NCBI GenBank assembly: GCA_020746995.1
Contig: JAGPXD010000002.1
Coordinates: 6,138,001-6,202,000 of the forward strand
From: Plectosphaerella cucumerina
Lineage: Eukaryota > Ascomycota > Sordariomycetes > Glomerellales > Plectosphaerellaceae
DNA length: 64,000 nt
Direction: 5' to 3'
This document shows positions 10,678 through 19,891 of the stretch, piece after piece (the first letter of the stretch is position 1; each line of letters starts with the position of its first letter). The notes below the pieces were generated by a model. The model made no database searches. It worked only from the letters and a program-made list of their open reading frames with translations, and was not told where the DNA came from. Position numbers and translations under genes: made by a program.

Positions 10678-11197
10678 GGCCGGGATGCGCTCTTGTTCCT
10701 GGGCGAGTAGCTAAGTAAGTCCTGAGTTTCGCGTTCAACACTTGCCAGGCAAGTTCGTCATGAAGGCAAGTTGACCACCGGAGACGAGCGGGGTCACCCC
10801 GATTTAAATGGCCTTCAGCGGACGACTTGCCAAGGAACAGACGCCCCTGTCCATCGGGACCCCCTGCGGACAGCTGGACAACCCCTGCAGACCATCCCCG
10901 TCGGCAAGCTGGTCACTCTGTAACTCTGTGAACCAAACTTCTCACGTTGTTTGCAAAATTACAAGGGCCAAGTCAGGAGGAACATTTCAGTTTGCTCTCG
11001 TTATCACACGTCGATCCTAGGTGGTTTTGGCTTCCCTAATGCCAATGCTACTACATACCCCCAGTGATCCCACTCCCTCCTTCGCTCGCGGCCTTGTAGA
11101 TACCCCAGAGCACGTTCACCATAGTACTTGCGGTCGTCCCATCACAAGGCATAGTACCCCTTGCACCAATTCTTTCACCTGATGTTGTGTGGTGTGA
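10678..11197. other. Intergenic: promoter of DUF7730 gene and 3' flank of DUF7136 gene
   Basis: About 520 bases without a convincing open frame or structured RNA. Confidence 0.4.
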
Positions 11198-11998
11198 TCA
11201 AGTATTGAGGAAACCAACGACGCCGATGACAGCCGCAAAGGTTGCCATAACTGCGACCACTAGCTGCTTCGAGCTGCGGTCTTCATCCTTCGGGCAGTCC
11301 GATGGTGGATTGGTTCCTTTGCAAAGCGAGGTATGGAGGGCGTCTGACATGCTCGCAGCGGCAGCGGTGCCGATCTCGACTCTGCAGGGGTTCGCAGTTG
11401 CGGCTGGCGAGGGGGTAACGATTACCGGGCAAACTTCGTCAGAGTTGGGGATGCGGCGCGTCTGGCCTGTAACGTTGAGAGTGATGCCAGACCATTCGGA
11501 GCAGCTGATTTTTGCGGCCGTGACGGTGGGAATGTCGATCTTCTGAGCTCCGCGTTTGATTTCGAAGTGGACGCTGAGGTTGCTCGAGTTCCTTGCCATG
11601 GCGACGTCCTCACCACTCTCGTCACAGAGGCGCCAGGAAACGGATCCAAAGACCTGAAAGTGCCCTTCGGTGTCGACCTTTCGCCAGTGATTGACGATGT
11701 ACGGCTCGGTGGAGAAGTCGGCGTCTGTCAGATCATACTTGGAATGACTAAACGTCTCGCGGTTCTCGGTGCCATTTCGGATGAAGTAGTCAATGATGAG
11801 ATGGAGATTGGTTGCCTTGTCGGCGTTTTGGAGCCCAAAGATGATGGGAACGTAGTCGGTGAGCTCGTAAGTTTCGTTCTCGCGCGGGAAGACGATGCCA
11901 ACGTCAAGCAGGTCGGGGGCGTTGGCAGCGTCGACGATGGCAGTGAGCAAGGCCGACAAGCCGACAAGAGACCGAACGGCACGGGCGGGGAAATGCAT
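11198..11998 (-). CDS. Secreted, membrane- or GPI-anchored DUF7136 protein
   Basis: A single exon encoding 266 residues from an ATG at 11998. A signal peptide (about residues 1-24, SLVGLSALLTAIVDA) is followed by a beta-rich ectodomain whose opening, LLDVGIVFPRENETYELT, is characteristic of the DUF7136 family of fungal surface proteins. Six or more N-glycosylation sequons (for example NET, NGT, NSS, NLS, NVT) and several Cys (SWRLCD, ISCSEW, NPCRVE, SLCKG) point to an extracellular fold. The C-terminus is a hydrophobic helix (LVVAVMATFAAVIGVVGFLNT) with no cytoplasmic tail, as in GPI-anchored proteins. Function unknown. Confidence 0.85.
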   Translation of the reverse strand: MHFPARAVRSLVGLSALLTAIVDAANAPDLLDVGIVFPRENETYELTDYVPIIFGLQNADKATNLHLIIDYFIRNGTENRETFSHSKYDLTDADFSTEPYIVNHWRKVDTEGHFQVFGSVSWRLCDESGEDVAMARNSSNLSVHFEIKRGAQKIDIPTVTAAKISCSEWSGITLNVTGQTRRIPNSDEVCPVIVTPSPAATANPCRVEIGTAAAASMSDALHTSLCKGTNPPSDCPKDEDRSSKQLVVAVMATFAAVIGVVGFLNT

Positions 11999-13096
11999 GT
12001 TGTCTGTTGGTACTGTGCTGTAGGTTCCAGGTGGTGTAAGATGATGGTGGGTTCAGCTGTTGCTGAGTTCGCGCAGTTGAGTGCTTCCCCACCGTCGATG
12101 AACTGCACAAATAGCCCCAGTCTGCTCTGACTGATGGTCCATGTGACTTGTTTGCTCACGCCACACAGGCAAAGTTGGTCATCGATTTCATCCGGCCGTA
12201 GCCTGCTTGGCGTCATGCCGCGTTCCTTTCAGCCTTGCTTGGCGGCTTGCTATTAACGGTCCTGATCGGCTTCGGAAGCACAGCCGATGGCGGGAAGGCA
12301 AACGGCCCCTGCATCTCCTGTCTTCACCATTGGAGGGTTTGGCAGGGGTTATCATTATACGGCATCTCATTCGCTATCAAGAGAATGCCAGACCTCCGTG
12401 ATGACGGGAATCTCGATGCGGGCCCTCCGGGTCCAGCCGCCGACTCCCCGACGACCAGCAACTCGAGCTCCGCGTATTGGAGTTCGTACCGAGAGACTTC
12501 GAGTTGCAATTGAGTGATTCTCAAGTGCCCACAGATGCACGTTGCTGATGTGACAATGACGGCAGTGGAACTTGGCTCAATCAGAAACTGCAAAAGTACC
12601 TAACCTTCTGATGAGGGACGAAATAGGCAGATCTCCGCGAATAGAGCAGCATCAGAGCCGTACAGGATCAACACGCGTTTCAAACGCTCGGTGAAACTAC
12701 TTCAAAGTGCTTAGCCAAGCCTGCAGTCAGCCAGGCAATGGATGAACCTCATTCAAACTCCCCATATCCTTCTTCTCTCTTGCCTGATCCGGAATATTTT
12801 GTAAGAGGCGCACAGAATTTGGCTGAGGGCCTTCGGTTCTGCCGAAAGACGCGAGGAGCCCGAGCAAACAACCAGTCAAGTGATGCTACAGAAGGTTTCT
12901 GAAAAGAGTCAGGATCTACCAGGAGAGCGTCATTGTAAAGTGTCAACCTAACATTCGCACTGCAAGGTTGTGATCCCAATGTCCTTGTCTGATATCATTC
13001 AGCTCAAGTCAGGACCTTCTTCCTCCCTCTCACCAGGTCTGGAGTCTCTGGCCCTCTTCTGCCTTGTATCCTCGCACTCCTCTCACACCAACAAAG
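11999..13096. other. Intergenic upstream of DUF7136 gene and LysM relic
   Basis: About 1.1 kb. Short open frames exist on both strands but none has codon use or family features of a gene. No RNA gene or repeat was recognised. Confidence 0.4.
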
Positions 13097-13627
13097 ATAC
13101 ACAGCTCAGCTCTTCTCCAGGTCCTGACGACCGGGCTTCTTACTGGCCTCGGTCTGGGCTCTGCTGCTCAGCATTCTCGTCGAGATGTTGTATGCTACTT
13201 CGAAGTCGACGCTGAGGCTGGTGAGACTTGCGAGGTCATGGCGTCCAGCTGGGGAATTGACGTTGATCTCTTCATCAATCTCAACCCCGGCGTAGCCTGT
13301 CCCAATCTCGAAGTCGGGAGGGACTACTGCGTCATCGGCGAGTACACTCCCGGGGAGGGTACCACTACCACCACCACCACCACCACGGCTGTTCGGCCCA
13401 ACACCACTCAGCCGACGACGTCAGCTCCTGGACCTAGTGTTTCCCCTATTATGCCCAGTGCAGCCGCAAACTGCGATCGCTGTTACAAGGTCGAGTCGGG
13501 TGACTCGTGTGACACAGTCGCTCAGAAAAGCGGCATCACTGTTGCGCAGGTATGAAGCTGGAACACGGAAATCAACGCGACGCGTTCCAACTTGTGGGCA
13601 AATGCTTTGGTATGCACCGAAGCATAG
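13097..13627 (+). pseudogene. LysM-domain secreted protein, inactivated
   Basis: One frame of 177 codons encodes a typical LysM secreted protein but lacks a start and has an internal stop. The frame begins ATA-CAC where the family would have ATG, followed by a good signal peptide (SALLQVLTTGLLTGLGLGSA). LysM domain 1 spans CYFEVDAEAGETCEVMASSW to GRDYCVIGEY; a Thr-rich linker of (ACC)n codons follows; LysM domain 2 runs CYKVESGDSCDTVAQKSGIT, is broken by TGA at 13553-13555, and resumes as SWNTEINAT ... SNLWANALVCTEA before TAG at 13625. Intact relatives bind chitin oligomers and can hide hyphae from plant immunity. No intron removes the TGA. A short transcript may persist. Confidence 0.75.
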
Positions 13628-13759
13628 GACAACATATCTCGCATAGCTTCAGCTTCTATAAGAGTTCAGTCATTGATATGGGCCTGACGACTGTAGCCAA
13701 AAAAAAAATCGACACATGGTCGAGGTTGATCTTCTTGTGATAACCAGAGTCGAGTGTGT

Positions 13760-15133
13760 TTAGAACGGACGACACCCCTGCGGCATGAAATGGTCATCGC
13801 CCTCCTCCGTCACAAACTCCACGTCCGTTCTTTCCCATGCATGCAATAGTTCGGCATACCGAGCAGGCGGCTGCACCTCTTCCGCGAAGGCTTGGTCCCA
13901 GATGACAAACCTCTTCAGCGCAGGGAGCTTCTCCTCCACAACCCCAGCCAAGGATGTAAGGGCCCCCCGCAGCCAGTCAGGCCCCTCGCAAACGACAGTG
14001 ATTCGCAAATACTCCAGGGATGCCGGCAGGATGGCGACAAGATAATCGAAAGGGTCTTCTTCGTCTCCGGGCCCCAGACAACTAGCATCAAAGGCAAGAT
14101 AGACTAGCTGCTGCAGTTTGGCCAGTGATGCATTAAACCCGCAACTCCCGGACGCCGGCCAGTCTTCGTATTCGGCCAGGGTCATGTCAATGTTCAGCTT
14201 CCTGAGCTCGGGGGTGTACGTAAGCAAGGCATCCTGGATGTTGCGCACCGTGGACCCAAAGAACTGCCACTGCCCGCTGTCGCTGTAGGAGAATGTCTCG
14301 AGGCTCGGGTGTGATGCCAGGAGGCCGGATATATTCTCCCGGAACACGCAACAGGTCTCCAGCTCGAGCGCGGTGATGGTTGCAAGCTTTGCCGAGACGC
14401 GGGACCCGTCCTCGTCCATTTTGTCAATGGTGAAATCGGGAACGTTTTGGTAGTAGTGCATCGAGGTGATGTTGGGAGCTGCCTGGAAGAGGGGTAGGTA
14501 TCTCCGAATGGACACATCGTCCCCCGAACCGCTGTGCCTGATGGCGGCAGATTTGACATGCGCGAGACAGCCTGGTGCCATTCCGATGCCAACGTAGCCG
14601 TACTTTGATTCGAGGTAGACGGCGGTCAGGTTAGGAAGCAACTCCATGACGACTGTGTCGCTGACATGCTGGTTGAGCCGCTTGATGCCGCGCTGCCCGT
14701 TGCCCCCCCAGTTTTCTGCAGTCGCCCAGATGTCTTCCTCCTTCGCCTGGAGGAGATCAAGTTTCTCTTCGTAGAGCTCCATGAACCGGAGTGGATATTC
14801 GTCCTTGGCAATCGGCCATCCCAGCCACATGGCACCGTCCAGCTCGCGGACATGGGCGGCCAGGCCAGGGCATTCCACGAGCGAGCGCAGGAGCAGTTTC
14901 GGCTTGCCGGTGAGGGGCGCATGGTATAACACTGGGGTGACCAGCTCTTTTAACATCCTGGAAACGCGGCAAAGTCCGGCGAGGGCGTGCACGGGTGTGC
15001 CGCCCCTGTGAAGATCATAAGCGAGCCGGCGGTCAGGTAAAGCGTGGGTGTCGCGCGGGTCGCGGGTGCAGTGGAAGCACAGCGACTGCGCGATGCGAAG
15101 CCAGAGCTCCGGTGGCAGGTAGAGGGCCGACAT
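13760..15133 (-). CDS. F-box/leucine-rich-repeat-like protein
   Basis: A single exon of 457 residues with an ATG at 15133. The N-terminus, MSALYLPPELWLRIAQSLCF, is an F-box-like motif (LPxELxxxI), interrupted by a short insert and resumed as LAGLCRVSRMLKELVTPVLYH. The remainder shows irregular leucine-rich periodicity (NLTAVYLES, ITALELETC, LRKLNIDMTLAEY, ASLEYLRITVV), as in fungal F-box proteins that recruit substrates to an SCF ubiquitin ligase through an LRR surface. The substrate is unknown. The LysM relic lies immediately downstream on the other strand. Confidence 0.82.
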   Translation of the reverse strand: MSALYLPPELWLRIAQSLCFHCTRDPRDTHALPDRRLAYDLHRGGTPVHALAGLCRVSRMLKELVTPVLYHAPLTGKPKLLLRSLVECPGLAAHVRELDGAMWLGWPIAKDEYPLRFMELYEEKLDLLQAKEEDIWATAENWGGNGQRGIKRLNQHVSDTVVMELLPNLTAVYLESKYGYVGIGMAPGCLAHVKSAAIRHSGSGDDVSIRRYLPLFQAAPNITSMHYYQNVPDFTIDKMDEDGSRVSAKLATITALELETCCVFRENISGLLASHPSLETFSYSDSGQWQFFGSTVRNIQDALLTYTPELRKLNIDMTLAEYEDWPASGSCGFNASLAKLQQLVYLAFDASCLGPGDEEDPFDYLVAILPASLEYLRITVVCEGPDWLRGALTSLAGVVEEKLPALKRFVIWDQAFAEEVQPPARYAELLHAWERTDVEFVTEEGDDHFMPQGCRPF

Positions 15134-15393
15134 GATTGAGTGCTTCGAGATTCCTCAGCGGCCGCTGTGTTGTGCCTGCTTACGCCTGGGTGCGGAAGCA
15201 GGACGGATTGCGCCCCATCCTCCTGCCAGGATCAACTCTTTCGATTTCCTGGCTCAATTCTTGGAGCCTGCGCGTCTGATTAGTAAGTGTGAAAACCAGG
15301 GCCGCTCAATTGAAAGACATGATCCAGAACCAGCCATTGGAGGGCATCGACGCAGATGGACTTGCGAGTTACCATACCTTGCTAACCTCGTCC

Positions 15394-16941
15394 TCAGCAG
15401 CCGAATGTCTGTCGTGCCCACAGACCCTCCAGCTCCTCCGAGATCCTCTTAAGCTCGCCATACCCCGTGCGCGTCATCATCCGCGCCAGGACTGCCCGCA
15501 CGGGGGAGATTTGTGCCTCGCCATGCACCGCGTAGCCCATGATCAGTACCGGCCACGCTCCGAGATAGCAGCCACTCCACAACTCGCATGAGCCTGGCCG
15601 CTGGAAGATACGGAGCATGTGTTGCACCTGCCACGGCGGTTGGCCTTGACTCGCGCCTCCATGATCTAATGGCTGTGCGCAATGGTCCAAGAGGAGCGAC
15701 GTGGCGAGTACGAAGAGATCCATGGCGTCCTTGGTAAAGTCGTAAGTTGAATCGTCATCGGCCGGCGTTTCGATTCGCTGTTCCCAAAGGTTGACTTCTT
15801 CGCGAAGTTCCCGCAAACGATTTGTCCTCTGCTCGCCCTGGAGCTTGTTTGCTTTGACCACGGCGACAATGAGAAAATACAGCTGCAGCGGCAGCCCCAG
15901 TATAGGGCTGGCTTGTGTTGAGGCCGTGCATACCGGCACGAATCTGTCGAGGCCGATTCCATCCTCGAAGAAATCGGGGTCGAGATCAAAATCGGGGGAC
16001 AGAGGTCTGCGGATTGCGAGGTAGAAGGCCTGGTAGATGACGCTCTCGGCGACGACGCGTTCCCAGGCCGGCATGGGGGGCGATGTGCTCGAGACATGGT
16101 GATATCGCAGCTTCATCAGGTTGATGGCACCAGTGACGTGATTCCTCGCGTCGAGCGACGGGTCCTGTCCCCAAAGCTGTTCGAGGTACCTAAGCAGGCC
16201 ATCCGTCGAAAGGGGCATATGAGGGGAGACGAACATCGTAGACGTAGAGAAACGTGACGGCCATGGCGAGGTCTCTGCTCGGCCCGCTCCGGTCCAGCTT
16301 GCCAAGGGCACTGCTGACGTACTTGACGGTCTTGTCGTAATAACCCAGTGAAAGATTCTGGTAGCTTTGAATACTGGAGAGAGCGGACCTGTTGGCGGCA
16401 GCGGCAGCAAGGACAGCGCTCCTGACGCCGTCAGACCGCATCATCAAGTCCGACATCGAGGCCGTGAAAGCGGCTGTGTCGCCTGGGTCCGCCGATGGGA
16501 GCAGCAATAGCTTGCTGAAGACGGTGTGGTAGTGGTGGGCGAGGCCTAGCTCGTCGGGTGCGAAGGTGCCGGTGCAGGCTAGGTTAGGACATGCCGGGGA
16601 GAGAGGAAAGGCAGACGAGGTGCTCGTGTGAGAGGTCGTCTGCAGCTGGTGTTCGATTTGACTGCTTTCCTGGGTGCGGCTGCGGACTCGCCTGTCGACT
16701 TCATTGGGTCCAGGCCATATACACTGGCGGTCGCCGATCTCACAGTTGCGACACGTTGGTGTCTGCTCGCCGCACTTGAGACGTCTATGTCGGCCTGCAG
16801 GTCAAAGGGGACGACATGCCATGGTCAGCCAGTGCACCCCGCTAGGTCAAACCAGTCCGAGCGCATACAAACCAGGCATCCCGTTCTTGTCCTCAACCGG
16901 GCTTTAGATGTCCCCGTTCGGATAGACGCGTCTTGTTGCAT
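15394..16941 (-). CDS. Zn2Cys6 fungal transcription factor
   Basis: Exons complement(15394..16176, 16235..16794, 16869..16941) encode 471 residues. The ATG at 16941 is supported because the first intron (74 nt, GTATGC...CAG) splits a cysteine codon and joining completes the binuclear cluster: GCLVC + RHRRLKC ... TPTCRNCEIGDRQC, giving C-x2-C-x6-C-x6-C-x2-C-x6-C. The second intron (58 nt) has a weak GTTCGT donor; without it the frame breaks, and with it VTFLYVYD joins LWGQDPSLDARNHVTGAINL, the expected middle homology region (fungal_trans_2 type). It is predicted to be a nuclear DNA-binding regulator. Its 5' end lies 334 bases from the amidase 3' end on the same strand, so it may control the amidase/MFS pair. 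Confidence 0.88.
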
Positions 16942-17275
16942 CTTGAAGTGGATTTGTGATGGATGTAGGGGATGGATGGTTCAAAGATAATGCGGCCCGG
17001 GGGAGAGCCGCTGAAATCAAGATGTACCCAGATTATAGGCGATACCGCCTTGAGATTAGGTGCGCTTTGAGTCGCGCAGGGTCCTGCACAGTCGGCGCTG
17101 TTTCGGGCTTACGTCATCATTTTCCGACGAGCTCCGAGTCCCGGGTCACGGGCAACAAGACGCAGCGAGCGTCGGCGCAACTTGAACTAAATTGAAACTT
17201 CAACCTGTTCACCACCACACCAGGACCATCCCTGAATCGCCTCGCAACATATGGAACTAACGAAAATCACAACCT
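16942..17275 (-). other. Upstream region of the Zn2Cys6 regulator
   Basis: A 334-base gap between the amidase stop codon and the regulator start codon, holding the amidase 3' untranslated region and the regulator promoter. No specific site could be assigned. Confidence 0.4.
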
Positions 17276-19150
17276 TCACCCCTGGATGATTTTCGACAAA
17301 ACATCCGCCGCAGCTACGACCTCCTCGTCCCGATACCGCTTTCCCGTCAATTGCAACGCAATGGGCGCTCCTTCAAACGTCGCGGCATCGTCTGTCGGGG
17401 TTGGTTTTGTGGTCAGCCAGTGATTCGACGACGTTATCTTCATCGAGAAGGTCACTCACATTCATTGTACTCTCTCGCATCAACCTCAGACCGCGGCTTG
17501 TATGCCGTATCGACAACGTCCACTGCTGGATCGACCTTGACGCCCGTCTGGAACGTGATGGATGGCTGGTCGAGAATGTTCCATATCGATGTATAGTGGA
17601 AGTACTCGGCCTGGCCACACACTGCCGCTGCTCCGACATATGCCGGTGACAAGATTAGGTCGACACCGCGCTCCCGCATGAGCTGGTTGTACCTGCTCGC
17701 TCGAGAAGTCAGTCACGATACCAGCATGACTAGACAAGGAACCCCACGGACTTGTCTCTGTAGTTGTCCCTGCGATTGTTGGAGGACCAGAGCTCCGGGA
17801 ACGACATCGGCACGCCCTTGGACGGCCCCAGCGTAACCTTTGTCAGGTGTGCCACGGGCTCGCCGCCCTCGTTCAGCAGATCCCACTGCGTGGCGCCGCC
17901 GTCGGGGAAGTATAGCGCCATGATCAGCTTGCCGGCTTCGGCGTGCTGGTATGGTTCCCAGTCGACCACGTTGCAGCCTGCCCCTCTGAGCTTGTCGACG
18001 GCCATTCTTAGCGCACGTGTCACCGGGGGATGGGGATGGACGACGCTGCGGGTGCGGGAGATCAGCCTTCTCTCAGGTTCCTCTGCAGAGTTATATGCAC
18101 TTACCCGTCGTCCCAGATGACGCCAATGGTCAGATCTCGCGGCGCCGGGTCGCTCAACTTTCTCCAGGGCAGCGGCACCAGCGACGTCTCCGTCTCCCAA
18201 GGCGTCATGCCGAGGATGGCGTCTTCGAACAGCGCAATATCGCCGATGCTGTTGGCTAGGGGCGAAACGACGCACCGCACGCTCTCGTGCCCGAGGCCCG
18301 GCAGGCAGATACCCCCGTAAGGGTTGCGGAGGGACGTCGTCTTGAGGCCGCTCGAACCGCAGAACGCTGCAGGAACGCGAACGGAGCCGCCGACATCTGT
18401 GCCTAGACCGATGACGGCGCACCGCAAGCCCAAGGATACGCCCTCGCCGCCGCTGGAGCCGCCGCAGGTCAAGTCGCGGTTGTGGGGGTTCACTGTTGTG
18501 CCGTGGATTGGGTTGCTGCAGTCGAGATGCTGTCGGCGATCTTGGTTAGACAAATCCATCCTCGACGTCCAGGGGATGCGTTTGTGACGCACCATGACAA
18601 TCTGGGGCTCGTTCGTCCGCACGTGAAATACGGCACCGGCTTTCTTGGCCAACTTGACGATGAGCGCATCCTCGTCGACCACGTTATCGGTCCACGCCAC
18701 ATAACCAGAGTGCACGATGCGCCCCTTGAGGCCGATGTGCTCCTTGGTTGAGATTGGTAGCCCGTGGAGTGGGCCGACGAGCTTTCCGGTGGCCTCGTAG
18801 TACTCATCGAGCTCCTTTGCGGCGTCGAGCGCGTCTTTGACCATGAACTCGGTCGCGAAGTTCGTCAGTTGGTGCGCGACGTGGGCGCGCTTAAGGAACG
18901 CCGTCACCGTCTCGACGGCGCTGAGAGAGCCGGCGGCCATGTCGGCGACGAGCGCCACGGCGGTCTTGGTGGTGATTTCGAGCTCGCGGGAGGTTAGGGC
19001 GCCGCTCGTCTCGATGAAGGTGCTGACATTCTTCTGGCTCTTGGGCGGGAGCTTGTCGACGGGGAGGAGCCAGTCGGGGTTCAGCGAGTCCCTGAGGATC
19101 TGCCTGACCCCAAGGGTCTTGGCCTCCCAGGATGTCGTTACAGAACCCAT
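17276..19150 (-). CDS. Amidase-signature enzyme (acetamidase/general amidase type)
   Basis: Five exons, complement(17276..17391, 17460..17692, 17752..18045, 18105..18529, 18593..19150), give 541 residues, the usual length of fungal acetamidase-type enzymes. The four introns (68, 59, 59 and 63 nt) all keep phase. The Ser-cisSer-Lys triad is visible: Lys136 in PISTKEH, Ser211/212 in the glycine-rich CGGSSGGEG, and the nucleophile Ser235 in TDVGGSVRVPAAFCG. The C-terminus (GAPIALQLTGKRYRDEEVV) is typical. It hydrolyses a carboxamide to acid plus ammonia; the natural amide is unknown. There is no signal peptide, so it is cytosolic. It is divergent from an MFS gene across a promoter with GATA sites and lies upstream of a Zn2Cys6 gene. 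Confidence 0.93.
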
Positions 19151-19329
19151 GATGCGTAAGATGAAGTAAAAGCTGTTGGCTGACCTTGAAAGATGTGATG
19201 GCAGTAAGAAACGTGATGCTCTGGAACACCTACAACAGCCCCCTGGAAAGGGATGTCTATGTGGGATATCTACCTCGATGCTTCACCCCGCATTCCATTA
19301 TCAACAGGTCGCCATTCACGGGGCGCGAA

Positions 19330-19656
19330 AGATAGCCGCGATACTTTTCCCGCGATTATCATCATCTCGTATGATACACATGCCGAATGGACATCCGGCA
19401 GCCACACACCAAACCCGAGATGTTGGGAGCCGCGATAGCTTCACAGCTCATTGAGTCGCAATTACATACCATTGGTTCCCTCCCCGCATTCCCCTAACCT
19501 AGCTCCGGGGTGCATACTGATCTCCACACACACCATCCATCCTCGCAATTATATCCCATTGGTCGGCCGTCTCGCCTGACCATCGATAGCTCTGGAGAGG
19601 ATAAGGGTATCTCATGAGACCTAGGCAGAGATATGAGAACGGGCGGCGACTTATCA
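19330..19656. promoter_or_regulatory. Cluster of four GATA-factor (HGATAR) sites
   Basis: Four matches to HGATAR lie in the shared promoter: AGATAG at 19330-19335 (plus), TGATAA at 19356-19361 (minus), CGATAG at 19584-19589 (plus) and TGATAA at 19651-19656 (minus). AreA/NIT2-type GATA activators bind paired HGATAR sites to switch on nitrogen-scavenging genes, and amidase genes are classic targets. The motifs are seen directly; regulation is inferred, and such short motifs also occur by chance. Confidence 0.4.
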
Positions 19657-19803
19657 TGGCTCTTCTGAGATATCGTGGCTTAGAGTTCTACCGCGGCAAA
19701 GGCGTTGTACGGCACTTGTCGTCGGGGGACACTTCGGCTTCACGCCTTCATCTTCAGCATCTTGAGCCCCCGAACTGAAGACATTAAGCTCCCGCCAGGA
19801 GTG

Positions 19804-19810
19804 TATAAAT
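19804..19810 (+). promoter_or_regulatory. TATA box of the MFS gene
   Basis: TATAAAT lies 82 bases upstream of the MFS start codon, which fits a TATA element followed by a short leader. Confidence 0.5.
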
Positions 19811-19891
19811 TACCATCGCGTCCTGACCTTCACGGCCGCTTTCAGCATCAATCCCCGCGCCTCATCACACCTTTACCCAGGAAGCCCACTC

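Larger units (their letters stand above)
19151..19891. promoter_or_regulatory. Bidirectional amidase/MFS promoter region
   Basis: 741 bases separate the two start codons with no gene between them. The MFS side has a TATA box at 19804; the GATA-type sites are listed separately. No open frame of note. Confidence 0.6.

Noticed and set aside
16180..16260. A frameshift mutation in the Zn2Cys6 regulator
   Set aside because: A 58-nt intron restores frame and family sequence, so the gene is probably intact.
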